A stretch of 64,000 bases of DNA from Enoplolaimus lenunculus (taxonomy: Eukaryota; Nematoda; Enoplea; Enoplida; Thoracostomopsidae), in NCBI GenBank assembly GCA_030248215.1, contig JASANG010002872.1:62001-126000 (forward strand). The letters run 5' to 3'. The notes under the pieces were generated by a model. It had not been told where the DNA came from. It saw only the letters and a list, made by a program, of their open reading frames with translations, and searched no databases. Position 1 is the first letter of the stretch. Each line of letters opens with the position of its first letter. Both the position numbers and the translations under genes were made by a program. Shown here piece by piece: positions 1-11,187 of the stretch.

Positions 1-22
1 ACCCAACACAAGACAATTTATA

Positions 23-205
23 AATTTTTAACCTTTTCATATATTATAATCCATCTTAAAAAATTTTCACTTATTTTACTTACTTTTTAAAATGAGTTTG
101 GCTTAACGTTTAATTTTTAACCTTTTCATATATTATAATCCATCTTATCTAAAAAAATTTTTCACTTATTTTACTTACTTTTTAAAATGGGTTTGGCTTA
201 ACGTT
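23..205. repeat. tandem duplication, about 89 and 94 bp
   Basis: AATTTTTAACCTTTTC begins at 23 and again at 112. The two copies run through TTGGCTTAACGTTT with only a short indel and one substitution, so the duplication is recent. Confidence 0.85.
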
Positions 206-408
206 TTTAAGTCTTTCAGTTTCCGCGTGCTCTATAAATTTTGATGATAAATTAACTTCGACAATTTAAGCTTTATTTTTGGTCGAACCGAAATTAATAT
301 TTACTTGAAGTATTTTGTAATGCTTGCATTGAGTAGACTCAGTATCTCGTTTAGTGTTTGAAATTTAGGTTGAATTTTTTACGATATTTTGCCAAAAACT
401 AGGATTAG

Positions 409-650
409 TTGCTAGTGACCATATTCTCAAATGTACGTAGCACCTATTGCCAGCTGGTTAATATCAGCATTGTCACTTCTGAAATTAAAAAACGGCGGGA
501 TGTGAAATTTAGCACGGTCCTTGAATTCAATTTACCCTGTGACAGTACGAAAGCGCAGATGCACAGCTGTGCCAACTATTTTGTAAGGAACGCAACTAGA
601 ACCGGAGCCGGAAGTGAACCAGAATTATGATTTATAGTGATGCTGCACAC
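409..650. mobile_element. M13 MITE, truncated on the right by an M6 MITE
   Basis: CCATATTCTCAAATGTACG and AGCACCTATTGCCAGCTGG mark the left arm. The right arm is visible only up to GTGATGCTGCACACA, where the M6 element begins. Confidence 0.55.
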
Positions 651-895
651 ACAAAAAAGTATTTCTGAATTTATTCAGAAAATTGTCTTCTGTGGCAAAT
701 CTGAAAAGTTTTGGTGATATTTTAGACAATTTTTCTAAAAATAACTGGAAAACGTTTATTTTCAGACTTTATTTCAAAACGTTTTTTGAAAACATTTCTG
801 TTATAACAGAAATACTTTTCAAGTGCACCTTGCTAATCATATTTCTCAAATGTAAGAAATCTTTTCTTTAATATCAGAAATATTATTTTGAGTGC
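645..895. mobile_element. M6 MITE
   Basis: About 250 bp, starting CACACAAAAAAGTATTTCTG and ending AATATTATTTTGAGTG. A second copy in inverse orientation lies at 42517-42769, sharing TTATTTTCAGACTTTATTTC. No coding capacity. Confidence 0.8.
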
Positions 896-2034
896 ATAGG
901 TAAACTAAATTAAACAATAATTGGCAAGGTTTTACCTAAAATCTGGTTTTAATGTTTCTGTTTTGACAAACCTCGGTCAGTAAAAAAGCTTCAAAATTAA
1001 CATCAAACTAAGCAATAAAAATTGAATTAAAACGTTTATAAAAATTCGAAATCTTTCAGTATAGGAACTGTCGGAACTTCCGGTAAAAATTCTACCGGGC
1101 CGAAGCTGCTGGGAGACAACTAGTTGTACCGCGGCTCTAGGTTTTAGGTTAGTGCTTCAATAAGATGGCCCATGTAAAGATCAGGGTGGAACGTTTTTCT
1201 GTTCGACTGCAATAGAGTAAGCTTAAGCTTTAGAATAAATTTCCAATAAAACCATAAGAAATGAAAGAGTTAACAAATATCACACAGTTAAAAGCGCATG
1301 AACGTTCAGTTACTTTTGTTACAGTGATTATTTTTTCATAGTTAAATAAAAATAACAAAATTCATGCCAAATTTTAAAAATTTCGGTGCATCTGCTATTT
1401 GTTCTTCAAAAACTTAGATTAAAGTTTTTATTGATAATCTTTCGACTACGGCTTCAAGTACCCATTAAACCATGTTTATCTATCCTGTGTCCAACCTGAT
1501 GGAATGTGGCATTAATTGTCCACCAGTCAAATCTTTTCTGACATTTGCCTGCCTTTAGGCTAAAAAATGTGAGTTGTTTTACGTAAAATGGTTTCGGTTG
1601 AGCAAGAATAATAACAAGAATGTTAATTGCCTTATTGTTGTCTAACTTGAACGAAAGATACAGTTGTCTTCTCCTATCATTTTCGGAATCAATTGTATTT
1701 GTCAAATTTTAATATTCTATGAATTGAAAAAATGTCGTAATCAAATTTCGACAAAGATTTGTTTTGAAAACAATTCTCTTTTGCCGAATCTTGCAAAATT
1801 TTGACCGAAGTTTGCCTGAAAGATTTGAAAAGTTTACAATCAATTCGTAGAATTCGAGTAACTTTTCGAAAATGACGAGTGTAAAAGCAAGCCTCAGTGT
1901 GATTAAAACAACAAAAGGGGTTTGAAGTTGGTTCGAAGGTCGATTATCAATATGAGTGACGTAGAAAGCATTTTAATTCGGGAAGGGAAAAATCATATGT
2001 GAACCGATTTCGACCTTTAGTATCTGCATTAGGC
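896..2034. other. A+T-rich non-coding DNA with one M1 remnant
   Basis: A degraded M1 end (TGGCCCATGTAAAGATCAGG and GCTTAAGCTTTAG) lies at about 1165-1235. Nothing else is recognised. Confidence 0.4.
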
Positions 2035-2360
2035 AGACCGGTAGGCCAGCTCACGTTGCTAAGTAGGGGGCTAAAAATTTTCCAGAGTGGCATAATGTGC
2101 TTACTTTGGGAGTGATTATTTTGTTTGGAACTGTAGTTCGATTTCTCTGAAGTTTGTTGGGTTTTGCTCCTCAAAACAAGCAAACTGGACTCCCTGTGAA
2201 GAACAAGTTTAGCAGAGCTGTATAGTTGCTTCTCGGTCGAAACGAGGTAGGCATTATGGAGTGCGAAGAAAGCGCATACGAAGTCACAGGATTTACAACT
2301 TCGGCTAAAACTCTTCTGTGGGAATTTTTTCTAGGAGGGCTGAGCCTCCTGTCACCCTCT
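2035..2360 (+). mobile_element. M9 MITE, split copy
   Basis: The left part (GGCCAGCTCACGTTGCTAAG, GGGGGCTAAAAATTTTCCAG) is at 2045-2087 and a right part (TCTAGGAGGGCTGAGCC) at about 2330-2350. About 240 bases of unrelated DNA lie between them. Confidence 0.45.
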
Positions 2361-2824
2361 GTGAGATTTTGAGCTTAAATTTATGCAAAAACACTATGGC
2401 TCTTGTACACTTTACCCATATTTACCGTTAAGGCTTATGCTTAGGCTAAGGTTCAAACTTAAGTTTGAAAACAATTTACGCAAAGGCTTAGGGTCGGGGT
2501 TAAGTTAGGCTTTTTCCTGAACAGAAGCCTAAGGTTAAGCCTCTGGGGGGAAGTTAACACGAGCCACGACTATCTTGGGTCATACTTAAATTCTTTAATT
2601 TAATGCTTTCAAAGCTCTTAAATATTAATTGCGCTGTCTTCTCACAATATTTAAAACTTTGCTCACTTTTACCGGTGTCACGAAGAAGAACAAATACAAA
2701 GGTTTTTATGATCATAATTGTCAGTCTTCGTAGGAACCGGAACTCAGACTATTTTTGCTAAGCCGATGGAGTTGCGGACATTACAGTGGGGTTGCACTAG
2801 CGACTAACAGATCCTGGCGACCCG

Positions 2825-3021
2825 ATGATGGGCGGCGACTCGGCGAATGGCGGCGACTCGCCGATTGGCGGCGACTCGACGAATGGCGGCGACTCGACGA
2901 ATGGCGGCGACTCGACGATGGGCGGCGACTCGGCGAATGGCGGCGACTTGACGATGGGCGGCGACTCGGCGAATGGCGGCAACTTGACGATGGGTGGCGA
3001 CTCGACGATGGGCGACGACTC
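2825..3021. repeat. 18-bp minisatellite
   Basis: About ten to eleven units of GGCGGCGACTCGACGAAT with GCC/ACG and AAT/ATG/ATT variation. As the unit is a multiple of three, several frames stay open on both strands (GGDSTN on plus, ESPPIV on minus). I treat it as non-coding. Confidence 0.9.
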
Positions 3022-3112
3022 CTTACGCGAACGCTGCGTCACGGTATCACGTAACCCGCCTTTCCAACCTTTTTCGTCGTCTGTATGTGACGCCTGTACG
3101 CGGCCGACAACC

Positions 3113-3370
3113 GTACACTGTAAATTCAAATGAGTTGATTAATCAATCCAGCTAGCGAGTTGGTTATTTCTGAATTAATACCAGTAAACGTTAACTCACT
3201 CTGAATTGACGTGATTCTCAATCTGAGTTGAGTTGACTCTGGATGGTTTGGTTAATTAACTCAGAATGAATTGAATCAACTCAAAATTCTGAGTTTTGAT
3301 AGTCCTAACTCAGACTGAGTGATTCAACTCATTCTGAGTTAAAATCAACTCACTGAAATTTACAGTGTAC
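3113..3370. mobile_element. M4 MITE (mariner-like), copy 1
   Basis: The ends are CACTGTAAATTC / AATTTACAGTG, flanked by TA on both sides. The body is made of repeated GAGTTGA/TCAACTC motifs in both orientations. Related copies are at 20856-21110 and 61389-61637. Confidence 0.85.
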
Positions 3371-5243
3371 ATGCATTGCACTGCACTATGTTGCATGTGC
3401 ACATAAAGGACACGCACGCCATACACACTTGCGATAATTATTAATATTCGCACCTGGATGTCGAAAATAGGGTCACATTTTCAGGACAATTTGATTGACA
3501 GCCAAACACCGCTTTGTAGACACATGATTGTGCAGGAACTTTGGAATTATTTCTCATCGATCACGCAAGCATAACTCGGCAAATGTCATAAAATAATATT
3601 TTAAAAATCAAATTTTAAAATTTAAATTTTTTTAAATTTTTGCCGACCATCAGCTGGTTTACGCTTGGCCGATGGCAACACTGAGCGATTGATGTTGATG
3701 CTGCAGCATTGATCAGGGTCGTATACCTTGGGAGCAATAAAGGTCTACATACCCTTCTTGAATTTCTAAAGAGACAAGAAAGTGTATTATCAGAATGATT
3801 TCGAGTGCTTAGAGATGAGATCTGTTTCCTCGCTTGTTAATATGCTTGCTCGCAGAATCCGTTTAATTGTAATTCCCTCCTAGAATGAAATTTTGGCTGC
3901 ACGCCTGGCGTTGATTGATAGAAAGCTGCTGGCACGATTTTTTAAACCGTTGGTTTGGTGGGTTACTGACCTGTTTTAAACTGAGGTACCGAGTTTTTTG
4001 GAACCAAATTTAAAATCACGATATATATATCAAAAATTTATTCTCGTTCATAATTGATATACCGCCTGAGCTGGTAAGCGTCTATCACATTTCACAACCG
4101 ATACCGTTAAGTAATTCTAAGTTCAGCAGTAGCATATATATCCTTTTAAGAAAATTTTGCTGCGGATGCGGTGGGGCTCGAACCCCAGTCTCCTGATCTG
4201 GAAATATGTCAAAAAATTCCGGTAAAAGCTTTGTGTGTTATATATTCCTAATCTTAACGACAATTTTAGTATTAAATCAATAGTACAAAATTTTGATTCT
4301 CATCCCAAGCATAGATGCTCTTCGTAGATGCGCCAGTGACATCCAACCTCATAAGACCAGGAGCGCCAGAAAACGGAAGTAGGCTCAAACCTCAAAGATT
4401 TTTGTAAATGGACAGATTTTTACAGCTTCTATGGCTGACCTGTCATTTGTTGCTCACCAATTTAGCATCGACATACCTTTAGTTCATAGCTTAGTCAGGC
4501 TTAGGGTTACGCTTAGGTTCTCAAGTTAGAGCTTAGAGTTAGGTTTGGTTTTAGGCTTATATTCGACATATTGCTCGAAAACTATTTTCCACATTAGCCC
4601 TGGCGTTCATAAGGTGTCTGGCAGGCTTATGTTATGGCTTTTGACTTATGCTTGGTCTGCTTCGACACCCTTTATACGTGAGCTCTGTTCTCTGTTAGTT
4701 GCTTTAATACATGTATATATTATGCAACTTGCACAGTATCATACGTACATCTAGTAACGTTTGAGGAAGTAGTTTGATGGACACTGGAAGAAGAATGTTC
4801 AGCATTCAGGACACTAAAAGTTTTTTGGCTTCCCAGATACAGAACCAGAAAGCTTCGGTATCCAGGATGCTGAAGTCAAAAAATCTTCCGTGTCCATAAC
4901 ACTACCTCCTTATAGAAGTTAGTCGGTGTTCGGTGTACGCATGATACTGTGGAAGTTGCATTATTTATTCTCTCAAAACGCGGTTCGGTGTTTTTAACTG
5001 TAGTTCAAAGTTTCATTTTAACCAGTTCAGGAAGTTTTAATAATTCTAGGTTTCAGGTAAAGCTGTTAGGTAAAACCTATCAGTGACCTTATGGATTTAG
5101 TTGTCGCAACTTACAAAAACAAAATTTAAAGGTAAAAGCTATCTCTCTCTGTGGTGTCTTCTGTAAACAGTCAAAAAAAAATTAGTGGTTTTTTCCAAAA
5201 AGGGCTTGGAGATATAGTTCAGAATTTCTCGACTTCAGCCGGT
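3371..5243. other. non-coding, with a tRNA-like scrap
   Basis: A+T-rich DNA. At 4157-4205 the minus strand reads CAGATCAGGAGAC then TGGGGTTCGAGCCCCA, like the 3' half of a tRNA, but no D arm or matched acceptor stem is present. Loose TTAGGC-like words lie at 2410-2545 and 4495-4560. No gene seen. Confidence 0.4.
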
Positions 5244-5399
5244 CCCGTAGCCATAGGGTTACTAGGACGGACTCAGCAACCCTGGATGAATTTTGGTTCC
5301 CCTAGAAAAGTTTCAATCTTGCTTGTTTATCATCGTAAACAATTGTATGCTCCTCAATAAAGTTACCACGCCGCCAAGCAAGGCGTGCTGGCTACGGGC
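5244..5399 (-). mobile_element. M9 MITE, complete copy
   Basis: The ends CCCGTAGCCA and GCTGGCTACGGGC are inverted repeats. The inner TTTCAATCTTGCTTG matches other members. Length is about 156 bp. Confidence 0.8.
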
Positions 5400-5410
5400 T
5401 TGGCTGCACG

Positions 5411-6323
5411 CACATAGCAAATTGTCTTATTCTAGAATTATTGTCTGAACTTTAAGGCAATTATGTCTTGATATCGACTCCAGACATATATGTTTTGAAT
5501 TAATACTTTTATCTTTTAAAATTTTCAGAAGTATAGGTCTTAAATTTTTCAGACATTAAAGTCTAAAATTTAAGACTTTGTTTCATGACCGATTGAGACA
5601 AATATTTCTAAAAATACTTATAAGACAAAAATTTCTGAAACACAAGACAAATTATGTCAGAAACGCAAGACACATGTTTTCAAGGAAACGACTCTAAACT
5701 TGAGGGCTAAATCTCAGCCAAACACCCTATAATTTTACAACATAAAATACGGTCAAGACATAAACTAATGTTGGTGGGAGCCTAAGCTCATCCTAAAATT
5801 TCCTCGAAATTATTAAATACACTCCTACGAATGATAAACGGAACAACTTCTTACATACATACAAACCAGAAAATTAGTCTTGAATAAGACAACTATTTCT
5901 TGAAAGAAATATATGTCTTATAAATTGGCAACAGTAATTCCTTAAATATAAGGTATTTTTGTTTTTATCCATTTTAGACGTGAATTTATGAGCTGTCTAA
6001 GGCTATTAATGCCTGAAATACAAGACATTTGTCTTGAAAATTTAAGAAAGTAGGAACTCCTACGAATGATAAACGGAACAACTTCTTACATACATACAAA
6101 CCAGAAAATTAGTCTTGAATAAGACAACTATTTCTTGAAAGAAATATATGTCTTATAAATTGGCAACAGTAATTCCTTAAATATAAGGTATTTTTGTTTT
6201 TATCCATTTTAGACGTGAATTTATGAGCTGTCTAAGGCTATTAATGCCTGAAATACAAGACATTTGTCTTGAAAATTTAAGAAAGTAGGAGTCTTGAACA
6301 TTCAAGACAATCTATTTTGTGTG
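5411..6323. mobile_element. M5 MITE with an internal duplication
   Basis: Copy of a family whose ends are CACACAAAATTAGTTGTCTTG / CAAGACAATTTTTTGTGTG (see 35973-36641), rich in GTCTTGAA/TTCAAGAC. It is longer than the other copy because of the 235-bp duplication listed separately. Confidence 0.8.
5821..6290. repeat. perfect 235-bp tandem duplication
   Basis: 5821-6055 is repeated at 6056-6290, from ACTCCTACGAATG to GAAAGTAGGA, with no difference that I could find. It lies inside the M5 element and the related copy lacks it. Confidence 0.9.
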
Positions 6324-7470
6324 CAGCTCAAAAAATTTAATTTTCACAGCATTGTTTTTAGTTTAATACAGTATTGAACACAAATGAGTTCATTAAAGTA
6401 CGTTTAAGCTTTAGACTATTTTTGTGTTTAGGTTAAGGCATATGAGCAATATCCTCTAGGCTGCAGTTTTATATACTCCATCAGAAAGTAACATTGAAAT
6501 ACGACAACAAATAGTGAACAGTATTTTCTAAAGACAGACATCATTGTTTAAAAAGTTTATAGGCAAGGCTGCCTGCTCATGATTGGTTTGCAAATTGTAC
6601 TACAGCGCATTTTTGTTCAACCACGACAAAGCTGATTGGTAAAAAATATACTATAAATTACAGCTTTAATATCCGCTATTTATGTTGTAAAAAATACTTT
6701 TGGGTTGTTTATCCGGTCTCTAGTTTTGTGACGGTTGTTTTTTGAACACCATTTTTAAGCAGCAGTTAAATGATAGAATTGTCCTGCCCCTGGAAAAGCA
6801 ACAAGTTGACTCTGTCCAATATATTTTCAAATAGGACCACTACAGTACAGCAGGTACAGTGTTAAATATGGACAGCGGAATAACTTCTTGAGTTAAAAGC
6901 GAGCGAGAAACCAGACGCAATTTTGCGGTCAAACGACATAAAACATAGAAAATATTTACTTTCATGATTAAAACCGTATCTGGTTGTCTGTAAATTTTAA
7001 CGGTCCGACTAATAGGCACTTTTATTATTTTTGACAAGTGCCGCCGTCGTAATTAATGACGAAGTGAATTTTTTTGTTTAACCCTTTCTCACATGAATAT
7101 TTATTATTTTTCTAGAATGTGCTTTCAAGCTAGGGTTGGAACACGAGCCTCTCGGGTGGGAGGCGTTTGAGCATCACTAGTCAGCTGCCAAAAATTGACG
7201 CTGAAGCCTAAGGGGCGCTTTTACGTCTTTTGGAGATTTTGTACAACGCATATTGTTTTGTAATATATGATTTCGTGTTGTATGATTTGATTTGAAGTTC
7301 ATTATTGTCTCATTAGCTAGTGTAAAGATCAAAAATGGACACTTTTTCCACTTGACAGCTATAGAGCAATCTTAAGATTTAGACTAATTTTTTGCTAAGC
7401 TTAAACTTATGCTTAGGTATAGGATAATGCAGCATTCACAATAAGAAATTACGCTGTGCCACCGGGAACG
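6324..7470. other. non-coding DNA
   Basis: Contains an M11-like scrap (AGCGAGCGAGAAACCAGACG) at about 6898 and no other recognisable feature. Confidence 0.35.
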
Positions 7471-7475
7471 GCATG

Positions 7476-7528
7476 TGGTAGGGTTAACGAGTGGCAATTT
7501 TAAAAAGTGCCACTCGTTAACCTTACCA
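7476..7528. repeat. 21-bp-arm hairpin
   Basis: TGGTAGGGTTAACGAGTGGCA (7476-7496) is followed 11 bases later by its reverse complement (7508-7528), 20 of 21 matching. Related words (TAACCCTACCTTAACTCGTG, GTTAGGGTAGGGTTAG) continue to about 7600, so this is probably the end of a small element. Confidence 0.75.
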
Positions 7529-7785
7529 TACCACAAATTTTCAATGTAACCCTACCTTAACTCGTGTCACAGAAACTTTTGTGACATCTGTTAGGGTAGG
7601 GTTAGCACAAATTTTTCCAATATATATATATGATTGCTGAATATGTTTATCTGTTTCACTGATATTTAATAGTCCTTGTTCAAGTTGACATGAACAACAA
7701 TGACCGTTTGCGACGGCCCAGTTGCCAACTGAGACAAATAGCTGTTCAAGAAACGACATATATTCATGTGTATACGTATCTTTAA

Positions 7786-8082
7786 AGCACCATTCACACG
7801 TGCAAGTTTTTGCAGTAAACACTTGCACGTGCAACTGGCATGTGCAAGTTTGGTCATAAAGCAGCTTTGAAGCTCTTGCAGCTGCACAGTAATCACTGGA
7901 ATTTATGCTACTGCATTTAATTCGTACCTGTGAACGCAGTTCCAAGTAGCTTGAATTTCTTGTACCTGCAGCTTGATTGGTCAATCGGAACGTTCGTTTG
8001 AAAATATTTGCAGCTGCAAGTATTTCGTGCAAGTTGCGACTGCGAGTTCTCGCTACAAAACTTGCACGTGTGAATGAGGCTT
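7786..8082. mobile_element. M7 MITE, CACGTG-rich, copy 1
   Basis: The ends CACCATTCACACGTGCAAG and CTTGCACGTGTGAATGAGG are inverted repeats. The interior repeats TTGCACGTGCAA and TTGCAGCTGCAA words. A 163-codon minus-strand frame (7541-8032) is composed mainly of this element and is not a gene. Confidence 0.8.
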
Positions 8083-8824
8083 AAGAGTGAGAAAATACGT
8101 CTGATCAGCGATTTAATTTAGTTTTTAGTTACCGAACCGGTGAAGCCTTATATTGTTCTTTCTATTGATTAGTATTCTTATCTCGTGAAAATAACTTTTA
8201 CCAACCAATAACAATATTCAGCACGTTTAGCATTCTGGTAAAACTTTTTTGCAAGCTTGCAATACGCTAAGACACTTAGGCCAGCAGTCAACTAAAATTC
8301 ATGTGGTGCCGTAGCCAGAGGGGGGCTGCTGGGTTCAGTACCCCAAGAAACCTTTCCACTTCACTTTCCGTACCTTCGCCGCGGGGACATGTATTGTTTG
8401 TACTCTGGCAATGGTGAACTCACATGGCATGTTTCAGACATCATCGTTTTTTTATTGAACACATTTCTGACAACATTTCAAAGAATTCTATTTTGGCAAT
8501 TTTTTATCTGAGTAGTGCTGTATTTTGTGACACTATTTTAATATTGTCCGGCGCCGCAAAAGCACGCCATTACGGCATCGTACGGCACCGTACGGCAACG
8601 CATGTAAATTGCTGCATAGCGCCGCGCATCAATTTGTAAAGCCCTTCATAACTTTCATTCTGAATCTTGACATGAATTTATGTGAATAGTTTGCAGACCA
8701 CTGCAATAAATATCAAACACAACCTATAATCTCTCCATTTAGCCAATGATGATAAATGAATTCGACTTGCAGGATTATTCATACCTACGAATTAATGCTT
8801 CGAATATATTAATCATGAATAACA
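8083..8824. other. non-coding DNA
   Basis: A+T-rich. Short CCGTACGGCA-type repeats at about 8566-8600 recall the 10-bp minisatellite. An M9-like GTAGCCAGAGGGGGGCTGC lies at about 8312. Confidence 0.3.
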
Positions 8825-9294
8825 TGCAGCTGTAAGTTCTTCGAATGAATTTTTCAAAAACTTGCAGCTGCAAGTTTCAGTTGTACGAAATGTTCATGCG
8901 CAAAGAAGGCTATACACGAAATTTCTTGACTTGAAAAAGTTTTCATCGCGATGCAATCTTTATTTAATGCTTAAAAGATTAAAACTAGTCCCATTACTTT
9001 CGCCGTCGGCTGCGAAATATCAAACAAGTTTGATATTAAACAAATTCATTAAGTCTGCATTAATTAAAAAAGCGCTCAGCAACATGTCTTCTGATTGGCC
9101 AATGAAAATGCAAGTGCAACAAATTCGAACGATTTGCGACGGCGTTCATACGTGCAAATTAAATTCAATCACGTGAATTCTAACGAATAATTTGCAGCTG
9201 CAACGACTTCAAATCTGCTTAGTAACCAACTTGCACATGCAAGTTGCACGTGCAAGTTTTTGCTGCAAAAACTTGCACGTGTAAATAGGGCTTT
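8825..9294. mobile_element. M7 MITE, longer diverged copy
   Basis: The right end AACTTGCACGTGTAAATAGGG matches the family. CTTGCAGCTGCAAG and TTGCAGCTGCAA occur inside. The left boundary is approximate. Confidence 0.55.
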
Positions 9295-9322
9295 AACAAC
9301 TTTTTTTCACTTGCTGCACAGG

Positions 9323-9460
9323 CTCGTAGCCAGCTCACGGTGCTAAGGGTGATGAAAAATTTTCCAGGATTTGACATACAAGGGTTTTCGATGACTTACA
9401 AGCAAGGTTGAAAATTGTCCAAGGAGGCGAAAGTTTTTCTAGGACGGTGCTCGATTGCGG
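9323..9460 (+). mobile_element. M9 MITE
   Basis: TCGTAGCCAGCTCACGG, ATGACTTACAAGCAAGG and TTGAAAATTGTCCAAGG match the family; the right end is worn. Confidence 0.7.
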
Positions 9461-9969
9461 CGCTAGACGACAAGTAAAACGTCGCAGTTCCTATTTCATT
9501 CTCCGCTATTTGATACAATGATTCGTGTTTTGGGGTGATATTTGTAGTGAAGTTCTTGTGGATGGTCATAATTGACCATCAAAACGAAGGCGTCAGTAGA
9601 CAGTAGATCCTGGACATCCCTCCGTTTAATGCCGCAAATTAATTTTTACAAATACTCAAAACGTACTGGTATGACAAAATCACATCTACTTCGAGTATGT
9701 GTGTTAAGTTTTTCAGTGATTTTCAAGACTTCGAAAGCGTCGACGCCCAATTGTTGACACCAATCAATGTTTTTAAACCTCAAACCATGTTCAATCAGTC
9801 ACACTAAACATTCATAAATATAAAGTTTGTTTAATAATTCAATTTTCTGTGATTTATTTAAAAGAGCCGAAGCCGACTGGAAATGTCAATTTTTGTCACT
9901 TGGCTCGAAAACAGTTCAAGTATGGTTGTAATCAAGATTTATTTTCGGAAGGGTATACAACGTCTTGTA
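9461..9969. other. non-coding DNA
   Basis: No repeat or gene recognised. Confidence 0.3.
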
Positions 9970-10414
9970 CTGTAGTGACCCGAATAAGAGGTGGGATCGA
10001 TATTTATTTGGCCTCTTCAGAGGGTACCCTCCTGTTATTCGGTTACGGATCGTTATTTATTTTTAGCCCACGCTCCGCCATCCTTCATCAGTGATATATA
10101 ACCGGTACTGCAACTATCCGTTGCATTACACATTTATTTGTCTTGTGTCAACAGCTTGAGCGATAATGCAAGGTTATACTTAGCAATGTACTTCCAAAAC
10201 TAAAGTATATACGCTTTAAAGTTTCGAACCCAAATTATTTGGTCCTGGAGTCATTTATGCGCTACGATTAGGAATAATTGATATTTATGGACTTTAATTA
10301 GAGTTTAGAGACTCTATCTGCTTGCGGACTCTTGTTAGGGATATGGACTCCTATTGACTGGGACCCAAATTGGGAGCCCCTCTTAATATCCCCCTCATAT
10401 TCGGGTCAGTACAG
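9970..10414 (+). mobile_element. M8 element (mariner-like, TA target), complete
   Basis: 445 bp with ends CTGTAGTGACCCGAATAAG / ATATTCGGGTCAGTACAG and TA on each side. No coding capacity. Other copies: 39390-39712, 39715-40052, 44411-45044 (inverted), 46507-46625 and 46847-47297. Confidence 0.85.
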
Positions 10415-11002
10415 TATCAGAAATTTTTCGTGTCCTTTTCGAACCAGGTTAAAAGTTGTAAAAAGGCTTTTGATCTTGTTTTTTTCCGAAATTTCGGCGG
10501 GGGGGGAATCTATCTTTTGTTGGTCCCCTTGTATATGGTCCTGATTGAACTACCAGGCGAACGCTTAGCCTATCTGCGCCTGAAACTCAAAGTTGTTGCG
10601 CTCCAGTTTAACTTTAGACGTTTTAAGCCTGAAGTCCACCCATTAATATAATACGTGGGACTTCAAAATGTTTTATGAGGATCTAAAATGTAAAAAAACT
10701 GTTGTATTGGTGTCCAAAAGTAACCATGGCAAGGTGATACGGGTGTGCGAAAAAATTAATTCAGTCCTGCGTGCAAAAATCAGATCCAACACGCTAGAGA
10801 GGCCCAAATATCATTAAACATTATCCGATCCCGTGGGAAGCTGCTGGGGCATACGCTCCACTCAAGTCAGAAATGTTTGGCGATAAATTCCTTGTGGCCC
10901 TTGCATAGCAGAGTGCCGGACGCGGTAGTATACGCATATTTCTAAAACTAAGAATAAACACTAAATCTAAGCCTGAGCAAAAATTTAGTGTATAAAGTTG
11001 TT

Positions 11003-11187
11003 GGCCCATGTTACTTTAAGGGCGTCCAGGTAACGGGTGCGTCTATAAAAGAGTAGGTTTAGATACTAGATTACATAATTTGCTTAGGCTTAGGCTCAGG
11101 AATTCATTTTTGCAACATTTAGGTTTAGGCTTAGGCTTACGAATACGCTTAATCTTCTGTTACGCCCCTTAAAGTATACCGTTGGCC
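11003..11187 (+). mobile_element. M2 MITE with TTAGGC run
   Basis: Ends GGCCCATGTTACTTTAAGG and CTTAAAGTATACCGTTGGCC; GCTTAGGCTTAGGCTC and TTTAGGCTTAGGCTTACG lie inside. Confidence 0.8.

Noticed and set aside
2797-3133. Repeat proteins (GGDSTN on plus, ESPPIV on minus)
   Set aside because: An 18-bp tandem repeat keeps several frames open on both strands; nothing favours translation of one.
4157-4205. tRNA gene
   Set aside because: Only a T-arm-like TGGGGTTCGAGCCCCA is present, with a six-base loop in place of seven and no D arm or acceptor pairing.
7541-8032. 163-codon minus-strand frame
   Set aside because: Most of it is M7 MITE sequence with repetitive TCTCQ/LHV content; no splice or start evidence.
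9849-10651. Overlapping short frames in the M8 element
   Set aside because: Not shared in frame with the other M8 copies; M8 is non-coding.
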